From assembly GCA_038321965.1 (NCBI GenBank), contig JBBQFL010000001.1:353139-417138 (forward strand): a DNA stretch of 64,000 nt, in the 5' to 3' direction. Positions 48,935-56,883 of this stretch are shown here, piece by piece. The notes under the pieces were generated by a model. The model saw only the letters and a program-made list of their open reading frames with translations, was not told where the DNA came from and did not search any database. This DNA is from UKL13-2 sp038321965 (GTDB lineage: Bacteria > Pseudomonadota > Gammaproteobacteria > Burkholderiales > Usitatibacteraceae). A program made the position numbers and the translations under genes. The first letter of the stretch is position 1, and every line of letters starts with the position of its first letter.

Positions 48935-50254
48935 TTGGCTTCAAACCCCCTAGCAGCAGTCGGCAAGATGAGCGACCTGAAACACCGTTTGGTGTTTCTG
49001 GTGTTGGCGCTTATCGTTTTCCGCATCGGCACGCATGTGCCCGTACCGGGAATCGACCCTGCCACACTTGCGAAACTGTTTGAACAGCAGTCCGGCGGTA
49101 TTCTGGGCATGTTCAACATGTTCTCGGGTGGCGCGCTGTCGCGTTTCTCGGTGTTCGCGCTGGGAATCATGCCGTACATATCGTCGTCGATCATTATGCA
49201 GTTGCTGACAGTGGTGTATGCGCCCCTTGAAGCGCTGAAAAAAGAAGGCGAAGCGGGACGTCGCAAGATTACGCAATATACGCGTTATGGAACGGTTGCT
49301 TTAGCGCTCTTTCAAGGCATCGGTATTTCAATCGCGCTCGAATCACAGCAGGGGTTGGTTATTGATCCAGGTATGGCATTCCGTTTTACGACCGTTATCA
49401 CGCTGTTGACGGGCACAATGTTTCTGATGTGGTTGGGCGAGCAGATCACCGAACGTGGTATTGGCAATGGCATTTCCCTGTTGATTTTCGCGGGTATCGT
49501 CGCCGGTTTGCCTTCTGCGATCGGCGGCACACTTGAGCTGGCTCGAACGGGTGCCATGTCGATTCCCGCTGTGTTGTTCATTGCTGCCCTGGTAGTTGCA
49601 GTCACCATGTTTGTGGTGTTTGTTGAACGCGGGCAGCGCAAGATTCTGGTGAATTATGCGAAGCGACAAGTGGGCAACAAGCTGTACGGGGGCCAATCAT
49701 CGCACTTGCCGCTGAAGTTAAATATGTCGGGCGTCATCCCGCCGATTTTTGCCTCATCAATTATTCTGTTTCCCGCGACTGCCGCAAACTGGTTCAGCCA
49801 AACTGAAAGCATGACGTGGTTGAAAGACATCGGCGCCGCACTGGCACCGGGACAACCGCTGTACACAATTTTGTATGCCGCCGCGATTATTTTCTTTTGC
49901 TTCTTCTATACCGCTTTGGTTTTTAATTCCAAGGAGACAGCGGACAACCTGAAGAAGAGCGGTGCGTTTGTTCCCGGTATTCGTCCGGGTGAGCAGACCG
50001 CAAGATACATCGACAAGATTTTGATGCGCTTGACCCTGGTTGGTGCCGGCTACATTACGCTGGTATGCCTGCTCCCGGAATTTCTGCACATGCAGTACAA
50101 CGTACCGTTCTATTTTGGTGGCACGTCGCTGTTGATCATTGTAGTGACGACGATGGACTTCATGGCGCAATTACAGGCGTACATGATGTCGCACCAGTAC
50201 GAAAGCCTGCTGAAAAAAGCTAATTTCAAGGGGACCGGATTTCCGGTTCGCTAA
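48935..50254 (+). CDS. secY: Protein translocase subunit SecY
   Basis: A 439-residue core channel of the Sec translocon with ten transmembrane helices. The plug region follows the first helix (FRIGTHVPVPGIDP). ERGQRKILVNYAKRQ is the conserved cytosolic loop, and IRPGEQTARYIDKILMRLTLVGA is near helix 8. The start codon is TTG at 48935, the only reasonable initiator for the ASNPLAAVGKMSDLKHRL N-terminus; a GGA-rich site lies upstream. Confidence 0.97.
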   Translation: MASNPLAAVGKMSDLKHRLVFLVLALIVFRIGTHVPVPGIDPATLAKLFEQQSGGILGMFNMFSGGALSRFSVFALGIMPYISSSIIMQLLTVVYAPLEALKKEGEAGRRKITQYTRYGTVALALFQGIGISIALESQQGLVIDPGMAFRFTTVITLLTGTMFLMWLGEQITERGIGNGISLLIFAGIVAGLPSAIGGTLELARTGAMSIPAVLFIAALVVAVTMFVVFVERGQRKILVNYAKRQVGNKLYGGQSSHLPLKLNMSGVIPPIFASSIILFPATAANWFSQTESMTWLKDIGAALAPGQPLYTILYAAAIIFFCFFYTALVFNSKETADNLKKSGAFVPGIRPGEQTARYIDKILMRLTLVGAGYITLVCLLPEFLHMQYNVPFYFGGTSLLIIVVTTMDFMAQLQAYMMSHQYESLLKKANFKGTGFPVR

Positions 50255-50272
50255 GTACAGCTACGAGGGTGA

Positions 50273-50491
50273 ATGGCGAAAGAAGAAATGATCCAGATGC
50301 AGGGGGAAATTGTTGAAACGCTTCCCAATGCAATGTTCCGGGTGAAATTGGAAAACGGCCATATTGTGTTAGGCCATATCTCCGGAAAGATGCGAATGCA
50401 CTACATCCGTATCCTCCCTGGCGACAAAGTGACTGTGGAATTGACGCCCTACGATTTAACGAAAGCAAGAATTACCTTCCGCGCCAAATAG
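50273..50491 (+). CDS. infA: Translation initiation factor IF-1
   Basis: A 72-residue OB-fold protein that fills the ribosomal A site during initiation. MAKEEMIQMQGEIVETLPNA and GHISGKMRMHYIRILPGDKVTVE (key pattern KMR-IRILPGD) identify it. Its place between secY and rpmJ is usual. Confidence 0.97.
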   Translation: MAKEEMIQMQGEIVETLPNAMFRVKLENGHIVLGHISGKMRMHYIRILPGDKVTVELTPYDLTKARITFRAK

Positions 50492-50525
50492 CCGGAAATC
50501 AGTGGAAATATAAGGAGTAACGATT

Positions 50526-50639
50526 ATGCGAGTTCAAGCATCGGTTAAAAAAATCTGCCGTCACTGCAAGTTGGTGCGGCGTAAGGGCGTGTTGCGCGTG
50601 ATTTGTATTGAGCCGCGCCATAAGCAGCGCCAAGGTTAA
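50526..50639 (+). CDS. rpmJ: 50S ribosomal protein L36
   Basis: A 37-residue protein, MRVQASVKKICRHCKLVRR to the end HKQRQG. It is the zinc-binding form, with CRHC, a later Cys (VICIEPRH) and a His. The AAGGAG site lies 8 nt before ATG 50526. It sits between infA and rpsM. Confidence 0.96.
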   Translation: MRVQASVKKICRHCKLVRRKGVLRVICIEPRHKQRQG

Positions 50640-50660
50640 CGGTTAAGAGGCAGAAACAAC

Positions 50661-51023
50661 ATGGCACGTATTTCCGGCGTAAACATCCCGAATCATCAAC
50701 ACACCGAAATTGCATTGACTGCGATTTATGGTATTGGTCGTACCAGCGCGCAGAAAATCTGTGTGGCTGCCGGCGTGAACAAGTCAGCGAAGGTCAAGGA
50801 TCTGACCGACGGCGACATGGATAAGCTGCGTGAACAGATCGCAAAGTACACTGTGGAAGGTGATCTCCGTCGCGAGGTCTCCATGAGCATCAAGCGTTTG
50901 ATGGATCTGGGCTGCTACCGCGGCACGCGTCATCGCAAAGGCCTGCCTGTGCGGGGTCAACGTACACGCACCAATGCACGTACCCGCAAGGGCCCGCGCA
51001 AAGCCATTCGTTTGGCGAAATAA
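50661..51023 (+). CDS. rpsM: 30S ribosomal protein S13
   Basis: A 120-residue small-subunit head protein. MARISGVNIPNHQHTEIALT and the C-terminal RGLPVRGQRTRTNARTRKGP-like run (here GLPVRGQRTRTNARTRKG) identify it. The basic tail reaches tRNA in the P site. Confidence 0.97.
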   Translation: MARISGVNIPNHQHTEIALTAIYGIGRTSAQKICVAAGVNKSAKVKDLTDGDMDKLREQIAKYTVEGDLRREVSMSIKRLMDLGCYRGTRHRKGLPVRGQRTRTNARTRKGPRKAIRLAK

Positions 51024-51046
51024 AAGTTTAGAGTGAAGGAATCAGC

Positions 51047-51442
51047 ATGGTAAAACCAACCGCTGCAACACGCGTACGCAAGAAAGTCAAAAAGAATGTG
51101 TCGGAAGGCATCGCACACATTCACGCGTCGTTCAACAACACAATCATCACCATCACGGATCGTCAGGGTAATGCCTTGTCGTGGGCAACATCGGGTGGTG
51201 CTGGCTTCAAAGGCTCGCGCAAATCCACACCGTTTGCCGCTCAGGTCGCCGCAGAGTCTGCGGGCAAGGCTGCGCAAGAATGTGGCATAAAGAACCTTGA
51301 GGTGCGCATTAAGGGCCCAGGCCCGGGACGCGAATCAGCTGTTCGTGCATTGAACGCACTGGGAATCAAAATTTTGTCGATCGCTGACGTGACGCCGGTA
51401 CCACACAATGGTTGCCGTCCACCCAAGCGTCGTCGCATGTAA
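51047..51442 (+). CDS. rpsK: 30S ribosomal protein S11
   Basis: A 131-residue platform protein. IAHIHASFNNTIITITDRQGN and VTPVPHNGCRPPKRRRM are diagnostic. It lies 23 nt after rpsM. Confidence 0.97.
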   Translation: MVKPTAATRVRKKVKKNVSEGIAHIHASFNNTIITITDRQGNALSWATSGGAGFKGSRKSTPFAAQVAAESAGKAAQECGIKNLEVRIKGPGPGRESAVRALNALGIKILSIADVTPVPHNGCRPPKRRRM

Positions 51443-51460
51443 TCGCAGGGAGAATAGAAC

Positions 51461-52081
51461 GTGGCTCGTTATCTTGGTCCTAAATGTAAACTCTCCCGTC
51501 GCGAGGGTACCGATCTTTTTCTGAAAAGCGCGCGTCGTCCGCTCGATTCAAAGTGCAAACTTGAATCGCGTCCCGGACAACACGGCGCCAAACAGAACCG
51601 CGTGTCTGAATACGGCACGCAATTGCGCGAAAAGCAGAAAATCCGTCGTATGTACGGTGTGCTAGAGCGCCAGTTCCGCACCTATTTCGCGGAAGCAGCC
51701 CGTCGCAAAGGCGCAACCGGTGAAAACCTGTTGCAGTTGCTCGAATCGCGCCTTGACAATGCGGTATATCGCATGGGCTTCGGTTCTACCCGTGCAGAAG
51801 CGCGCCAGTTGGTTTCGCACTGTGCAGTGCAGGTCAACGGCAAGGCGGTCAATATCCCGTCGTATTTGTTGAAGCCGAACGACGTCGTCGCCCTCAAGGA
51901 AAAAGCGCAGAAGCAATTGCGTGTGCAGGATTCCCTGAAGCTTGCAGAATCCAGTGGTTTTCCGAGCTGGGTGGAAGTTGACGCGAAGAAGTTTACTGCC
52001 GTATTCAAAGCGCTACCGGATCGCGCCGAATTTGCGGCCGACATCAACGAGCAACTCGTCGTCGAACTGTATTCCAAGTAA
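51461..52081 (+). CDS. rpsD: 30S ribosomal protein S4
   Basis: A 206-residue assembly initiator of the 30S body and, in Escherichia coli, the repressor of the alpha operon. MARYLGPKCKLSRREGTDLF and the S4 RNA-binding domain (LDNAVYRMGFGSTRAEARQL) are visible. No Cys cluster is at the N-terminus, so it is the zinc-free type. Confidence 0.97.
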   Translation: MARYLGPKCKLSRREGTDLFLKSARRPLDSKCKLESRPGQHGAKQNRVSEYGTQLREKQKIRRMYGVLERQFRTYFAEAARRKGATGENLLQLLESRLDNAVYRMGFGSTRAEARQLVSHCAVQVNGKAVNIPSYLLKPNDVVALKEKAQKQLRVQDSLKLAESSGFPSWVEVDAKKFTAVFKALPDRAEFAADINEQLVVELYSK

Positions 52082-52145
52082 TTTGTCTTTCTGGCGCGCC
52101 ATGCTAGGCATGGTGCGCTTTCACTTTTTATAGAGGCACTCGTCA

Positions 52146-53126
52146 ATGCAAAGCAATGCCACGACTTTTCTGAAGCCGCGCATCATCGACGTCCAAAACA
52201 TTTCGCCAGCACACGCTAAAGTGGTGATGGAGCCGTTCGAGCGTGGCTATGGCCACACCCTCGGCAACGCGCTTCGCCGCATTTTGCTGTCTTCGATGCC
52301 CGGCTACGCGCCGACGGAAGTGAAGATCGCCGGCGTTCTCCACGAGTACTCCACTTTGGAAGGCGTACAGGAGGACGTGGTTGATATTCTGCTGAACCTC
52401 AAGGGTTTTGTGATGAAGTTGCACAACCGCAACGACGTTACGTTGAAGCTGAAAAAAGCGACTGCAGGCGCCGTCACCGGTGCCGATATCGAGCAGACGC
52501 ACGATGTCGAAATCCTGAATCCGGATCACGTCATCGCGCATCTGACCGCCGGCGGCAAAATTGACATGCAGATCAAAGTTGAAAAAGGCCGTGGCTATGT
52601 TGCCGCGACTGCGCGCCGTACTGATCAAGACACCCGTTCGGCCGGTTCGATCTTGCTGGATGCGTCTTACTCACCAGTGCGCCGCGTGAGCTATGCGGTT
52701 GAAAGCGCCCGCGTTGAGCAGCGTACTGATCTTGATCGTCTGGTCATGGACATTGAAACGAATGGCGCCATTGAGCCGGAAGAAGCGGTCCGTTATGCCG
52801 CCCGCGTGCTGGTCGATCAGCTGTCCGTGTTTGCCGATCTGCAAGGTACGCCCATGCAGGCTGAAGAAGCCAAGATGCCGCAGATCGATCCGATCCTGTT
52901 ACAGCCGGTGGATGACCTAGAGCTCACTGTACGCTCAGCCAATTGCCTCAAGGCCGAGAACATTTACTACATCGGTGATCTGATCCAGCGCACTGAAAAC
53001 GAACTGTTGAAAACGCCAAACCTGGGCCGCAAGTCGTTGAACGAAATCAAGGAAGTACTCGCAAGCAAAGGCCTCACGCTAGGCATGAAGTTAGAGAACT
53101 GGCCAGTTGCAGGCATAACGAAGTAG
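52146..53126 (+). CDS. rpoA: RNA polymerase alpha subunit
   Basis: A 326-residue subunit. The N-terminal assembly domain includes KVVMEPFERGYGHTLGNALRRILLSS (key ERGYGHTLGNALRR). The C-terminal domain that binds UP elements and activators starts near LELTVRSANCLKAENI and includes LGRKSLNEIKEVL. It follows rpsD by 64 bp. Confidence 0.97.
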   Translation: MQSNATTFLKPRIIDVQNISPAHAKVVMEPFERGYGHTLGNALRRILLSSMPGYAPTEVKIAGVLHEYSTLEGVQEDVVDILLNLKGFVMKLHNRNDVTLKLKKATAGAVTGADIEQTHDVEILNPDHVIAHLTAGGKIDMQIKVEKGRGYVAATARRTDQDTRSAGSILLDASYSPVRRVSYAVESARVEQRTDLDRLVMDIETNGAIEPEEAVRYAARVLVDQLSVFADLQGTPMQAEEAKMPQIDPILLQPVDDLELTVRSANCLKAENIYYIGDLIQRTENELLKTPNLGRKSLNEIKEVLASKGLTLGMKLENWPVAGITK

Positions 53127-53160
53127 TTGCATCCCCGCGAGGTTAACTAATCACGCGGAG

Positions 53161-53187
53161 CGGCTCGGTTTTGTCCGGGCCGTTTTT
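53161..53187 (+). terminator. Terminator-like hairpin between rpoA and rplQ
   Basis: CGGCTCGG (53161-53168) pairs with CCGGGCCG (53175-53182, one G-U), followed by five T. It would partly uncouple rplQ from the operon. Confidence 0.55.
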
Positions 53188-53261
53188 CAAACCCATAACG
53201 ATAACAAGGCTGGCTCAGATGTTTTGAGCAAAACGGCCAAGAGACTATTAAGGAAATTACC

Positions 53262-53660
53262 ATGAGACATCGTCACGGATTAAAGAAGCTCAACAAAACA
53301 TCGTCACATCGCCTGGCGATGTTCCGCAACATGACCAACTCGCTTTTGCTGCACGAAGTCATCAAGACCACGCTGCCAAAAGCGAAGGCATTGCGTAAAG
53401 TGTTTGAACCCATCATCACCTTGGGCAAAGAGCCTACGTTGGCTAATCGTCGTCTGGCGTTTAACCGCCTGCGTGACCGCGACATGGTCACCAAATTGTT
53501 CGACGTGCTGGGTCCGCGCTACAAGAGTCGTGCGGGTGGTTATATGCGTATTTTGAAGTTCGGTTTCCGTGTTGGCGACAATGCGCCAATGGCATTGATT
53601 GAGCTGGTGGATCGTCCGGAAGTTTCGGCAGCGCCGACTGCAGAGACCACTGGCGAATAA
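53262..53660 (+). CDS. rplQ: 50S ribosomal protein L17
   Basis: A 132-residue protein near the exit tunnel. MRHRHGLKKLNKTSSHRLAMF (key HRHG-KL-R-HR) and GGYMRILKFGFRVGDNAPMALIELV identify it. It ends the operon and is followed by a strong terminator. The gap to rpoA (135 bp) is larger than between other genes and contains a terminator-like hairpin. Confidence 0.97.
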   Translation: MRHRHGLKKLNKTSSHRLAMFRNMTNSLLLHEVIKTTLPKAKALRKVFEPIITLGKEPTLANRRLAFNRLRDRDMVTKLFDVLGPRYKSRAGGYMRILKFGFRVGDNAPMALIELVDRPEVSAAPTAETTGE

Positions 53661-53681
53661 CGCTCACAGATTGATCGCAAC

Positions 53682-53710
53682 AAAAAAGCCGGGCTTTGCC
53701 CGGTTTTTTT
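53682..53710. terminator. Terminator at the end of the ribosomal operon
   Basis: A6 plus GCCGGGC pairs with GCCCGG plus T7 around a 3-nt loop. It is symmetrical, so it can also end the convergent TraB/GumN gene. Confidence 0.88.
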
Positions 53711-53723
53711 GTTTCAAACGGCC

Positions 53724-54770
53724 TCATTCAGGTTCCTGAACCACATACCCTTTCACGCGTAACTTCGCGACGTACCCATCAGCAGAAATAATCTGTGCTA
53801 TCGGCAACACACCGAGCGTGACCGTATTGTTCTTCAGTGCAGCCTCTGCCGCATTCAGCCACGTGTTCTCGATCTGCGTAAGCAAGTCTTGCGTCCCTAG
53901 CGTCTTCATGAAAGACGCCTTCCGGATAGCGGCTTCGCAGGCGGCGCGTTGATCGGCAGCAGGAAGATTTCGAATAGCATTGATGTCCCCCGCCGCCCAC
54001 GCGTTAGCACGAACCCGCATGGCTGCCAAATCAGTTTCGATTCGCTCTACGGTCTTTGCGAAACAATCGACGTCGGCTAGCCGGGTTGAACGAAGTTCCC
54101 TCAGCGCTCCTCGCGGGTCGCTGATAGCAGGCTCGTACCGGACCTGTGTGATTTTGACTTTGTACTTATTGGCGGCCTCGCGAATCACCGGCCAAACCGG
54201 GCTGGTACTGGTCAGGCCGGATTTACTAATGGCCTTACGGTAAAGCTCGACGGCTGCGAACATGGGGCGCCAATTTTCTATATTCTTCTCTTCATCGTTG
54301 ATCGTGTAAGAGTCGATGTATTTGTCACGCAGGACCAACCAACGCGCGTGCAATTCGGCCGGGACTAGATCTTTAAGTGTTGCGTCATCGGGGTTTTTCC
54401 GCACCTGAAGGGCCGATGGCAGCATGGTCAGCGCCGTGAAATAACCGATTTGTTTCAGTGAGACTCCGGCCGAAGGCTCACTAAGTACTTCCTGTGATTG
54501 CGCTACGACCGCTTCGAGGCCTTTGGCCCGCCAGATCATCTTTTCCGGGACCGGGGTTTGCGTGCCAATGATCCAGAGTGTGTGATCACCCTTGATCACC
54601 TTCCACATTCCCGGGCCAGGCTGCTCACCGCTAACGAGCATCTGTTCAAGGACAACCGATGGTGCCGCAGCAATTGCCACCGGCGAATCCGCTGGCGCTG
54701 CAAACGCCGTATTAAGGCAACTGAAAGGCAAGCTGGCGAGGCAAGCAATGAGCGATGGACGAATATGCAA
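53724..54770 (-). CDS. TraB/GumN family protein
   Basis: A 348-residue exported protein. The signal peptide runs to about residue 24 (AFA-A). The GPGMWKVIKGDHTLWIIGTQTPVPEKM segment (key MWKV-HTLWIIGT-TPVP) is the first motif of the TraB/GumN (Tiki-like) family. Tiki members are metalloproteases with GX2H motifs; here Gln replaces the usual His after GT, so activity is doubtful. A C-terminal hydrophilic half lacks other domains. Function in bacteria is not established. It converges on rplQ. Confidence 0.8.
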   Translation of the reverse strand: MHIRPSLIACLASLPFSCLNTAFAAPADSPVAIAAAPSVVLEQMLVSGEQPGPGMWKVIKGDHTLWIIGTQTPVPEKMIWRAKGLEAVVAQSQEVLSEPSAGVSLKQIGYFTALTMLPSALQVRKNPDDATLKDLVPAELHARWLVLRDKYIDSYTINDEEKNIENWRPMFAAVELYRKAISKSGLTSTSPVWPVIREAANKYKVKITQVRYEPAISDPRGALRELRSTRLADVDCFAKTVERIETDLAAMRVRANAWAAGDINAIRNLPAADQRAACEAAIRKASFMKTLGTQDLLTQIENTWLNAAEAALKNNTVTLGVLPIAQIISADGYVAKLRVKGYVVQEPE

Positions 54771-54952
54771 TAGATACTCTGTTCAATGAGATGGTGGGAT
54801 GCCTAACTGACTTCACGATTGCCGCGAAGTTCCTGACCCAGGCTACAGCGGCGGCACACACCGCGATGCCATAGTGCCGTAATTCAGCGCACTTGTCCCA
54901 CTTCAGGGGTTTCCCACTTCGCCGCGCTGAATCACGCTGCTATCATGCTCAC
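54771..54952. other. Divergent promoter region
   Basis: This 182-bp gap separates the divergent TraB/GumN and aminotransferase genes. It must hold both promoters, but no element stands out by eye. Confidence 0.35.
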
Positions 54953-56104
54953 ATGAAACTTCCCGTCTCAAAACTACCGCACGTCGGCACGACCATTTTC
55001 ACCACCATGTCCGCATTGGCCCAAGAGGTTGGTGCCGTCAATCTAGGACAGGGATTCCCGGACTTCGCATGCGATCCGCGCCTGGTGGAAATGATGGCTG
55101 ACGCCATGCGCTCGGGCCACAATCAATATCCACCGATGGCCGGCATACTGCCGTTACGGGAGCGAATCGCCGAGAAAGTGCTTGCGCTATATGGCCACGA
55201 ATACGACCCCGGCATGGAGGTCACGGTCACTGCGGGCGCCACGCAGGCGATACAAACAGCGCTCTCCGCGATCGTGCATGCTGGTGATGAAGTCATCATT
55301 TTCGAACCGGTGTACGACAGTTACGAGCCGGTCATTCGCCTAAACGGCGGTATACCCGTCATTGCCACACTGAAATTTCCAGACTACCGACCTGACTGGC
55401 AGCAGGTACGTGCGCTCATCACGCCGCGAACGCGGGCCGTCATGATTAATACGCCACACAATCCTACCGCAACTTGCTGGCCAAAGGAGGACATGGAGGC
55501 ACTCAGTGAACTGCTGCGCGAAACGGATATTTTCCTCATCAGCGATGAGGTCTACGAACACATGGTGTACGACGGCGCCTCGCATTGGAGCGCCGCGCGT
55601 TTTCCGGCATTGGCCGAGCGCACGTTTGTCATCTCCTCATTCGGCAAGACCTATCACGTAACGGGCTGGAAAATCGCCTACTGTCTTGCGCCAAAAGCGC
55701 TGACGGCCGAGTTTCGCAAAGCCCACCAATTCATCGTGTTCACGGTACATACGCCATCGCAGCATGCGATTGCCAATTACATGACACTCGGCACGCATAA
55801 CGAGTTGTCCAGTTTCTACCAAGGGAAACGGGATTTTTTCCTGTCGGAGGTAAAGCGTTCCCGTTTCACTTGGCAAGCATCGCGTGGCACTTATTTCGTA
55901 TCGGCTCAATATGCGCATCTACCCGAATTTGCAGCGATGTCAGATGCCGTGTTTGCGCAGCACCTCACGCGGAATTTTGGTGTGGCGTGCATTCCGGTAT
56001 CTGCGTTTTATCATGCCGCAATTGATCAGAAACTGGTGCGTTTCTGCTTTGCCAAGCGTGAAACGACATTGGCGGCGGCTGCAGCACGCCTGATGAAGGT
56101 CTAA
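54953..56104 (+). CDS. Class I/II aminotransferase, methionine-type
   Basis: A 383-residue PLP enzyme similar to YbdL-type methionine aminotransferase and kynurenine aminotransferases. NLGQGFPDFACDP opens the fold, NTPHNPTATCW and ISDEVYEHMVYDG bind PLP, and the Schiff-base Lys is in SSFGKTYHVTGWKIAY. The conserved Arg is in VRFCFAKRETTL. The ATG at 54953 fits the family; upstream codons do not. It may act in methionine salvage (keto-methylthiobutyrate), but no salvage genes are adjacent. Confidence 0.92.
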   Translation: MKLPVSKLPHVGTTIFTTMSALAQEVGAVNLGQGFPDFACDPRLVEMMADAMRSGHNQYPPMAGILPLRERIAEKVLALYGHEYDPGMEVTVTAGATQAIQTALSAIVHAGDEVIIFEPVYDSYEPVIRLNGGIPVIATLKFPDYRPDWQQVRALITPRTRAVMINTPHNPTATCWPKEDMEALSELLRETDIFLISDEVYEHMVYDGASHWSAARFPALAERTFVISSFGKTYHVTGWKIAYCLAPKALTAEFRKAHQFIVFTVHTPSQHAIANYMTLGTHNELSSFYQGKRDFFLSEVKRSRFTWQASRGTYFVSAQYAHLPEFAAMSDAVFAQHLTRNFGVACIPVSAFYHAAIDQKLVRFCFAKRETTLAAAAARLMKV

Positions 56105-56162
56105 TATTGGCGCGCCCTTCAGGCCAAAAATGCTCGGAGAGTCGCGACAATGCTTGCTTTTT
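56104..56162. repeat. Dispersed palindromic repeat, copy 5
   Basis: ATTGGCGCGCCCTTCAGGC, then CAAAAATGC and GTCGCGACAATGCTTGCTTT. It starts at the aminotransferase stop and lies before the convergent regulator gene. The right end is followed by a T-run, so it might work as a terminator for the aminotransferase. Confidence 0.55.
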
Positions 56163-56220
56163 TCGCGGAGTTCGGAGCCGCCGCCGCTAAGCTCATGCAG
56201 CTTGCCATGGCGCTGGCAGG

Positions 56221-56883
56221 TCAGACGTTTTCCCTGTCTGCCCAATTCGCTGCGAAGCGGTTCAGTTCAGGCGCATTACGCAAGCCAAGTTTCTTTTTCA
56301 GATTGGCGCGGTGTGATTCAACCGTTTTGATGCCGCGGTCGAGTTTGATCGCAATCTCGCTCGTACTAAGGCCCATGCCGATCAAGCGAAATACTTCGCG
56401 CTGGCAGTCAGTCAGACCAGATAAAACGGAGTTGGGTTGTTTGGCAGGCCTGCCACGCACCGTGCGCGCCAGCAGCGACTGCATGCGGTCACTAAGATAG
56501 CGTTCCCCTGCGAGCACCTTGCGAATGGCCTTGATCACGTTTTCAGGCGCCTCTTGTTTCACCAGATAGCCCTTTGCACCTGCGCGCAATGCTCGTTCGC
56601 CATGCACCAGTTCGTCGTGCATGCTCAGGACCAGCGTAGGCAAGTCAGGGTGCGCGAGCGCGAGCTCCTTGATTAACTCAAGGCCGGACAGCCCGGGCAA
56701 CGAAATATCAGTGATAACAATCGCTGGTTGCTGCTCCTTGAGGATCTCCAATGCGCGTTCCGCTGAGTCCGCCGTCATCGTGACCTCGAGATCCGGCTCA
56801 CTGTTGATTAGCTCTTTCAAGCCATGCAGGACGATCGCATGGTCATCGACAATCATAACTCTTGATTTCAAGGTGCTACCCAT
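56221..56883 (-). CDS. NarL/FixJ-type response regulator
   Basis: A 220-residue regulator. The receiver domain has VMIVDDHAIV, the phospho-acceptor Asp in IVITDISLPGLSG and the Lys in GAKGYLVKQE. The C-terminal LuxR-type helix-turn-helix holds LTDCQREVFRLIGMGLSTSEIA and IKTVESHRANLKKKL. The start ATG 56883 overlaps the kinase stop by 8 nt, which couples the pair. It is transcribed after the kinase. Target genes are unknown. Confidence 0.92.
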   Translation of the reverse strand: MGSTLKSRVMIVDDHAIVLHGLKELINSEPDLEVTMTADSAERALEILKEQQPAIVITDISLPGLSGLELIKELALAHPDLPTLVLSMHDELVHGERALRAGAKGYLVKQEAPENVIKAIRKVLAGERYLSDRMQSLLARTVRGRPAKQPNSVLSGLTDCQREVFRLIGMGLSTSEIAIKLDRGIKTVESHRANLKKKLGLRNAPELNRFAANWADRENV

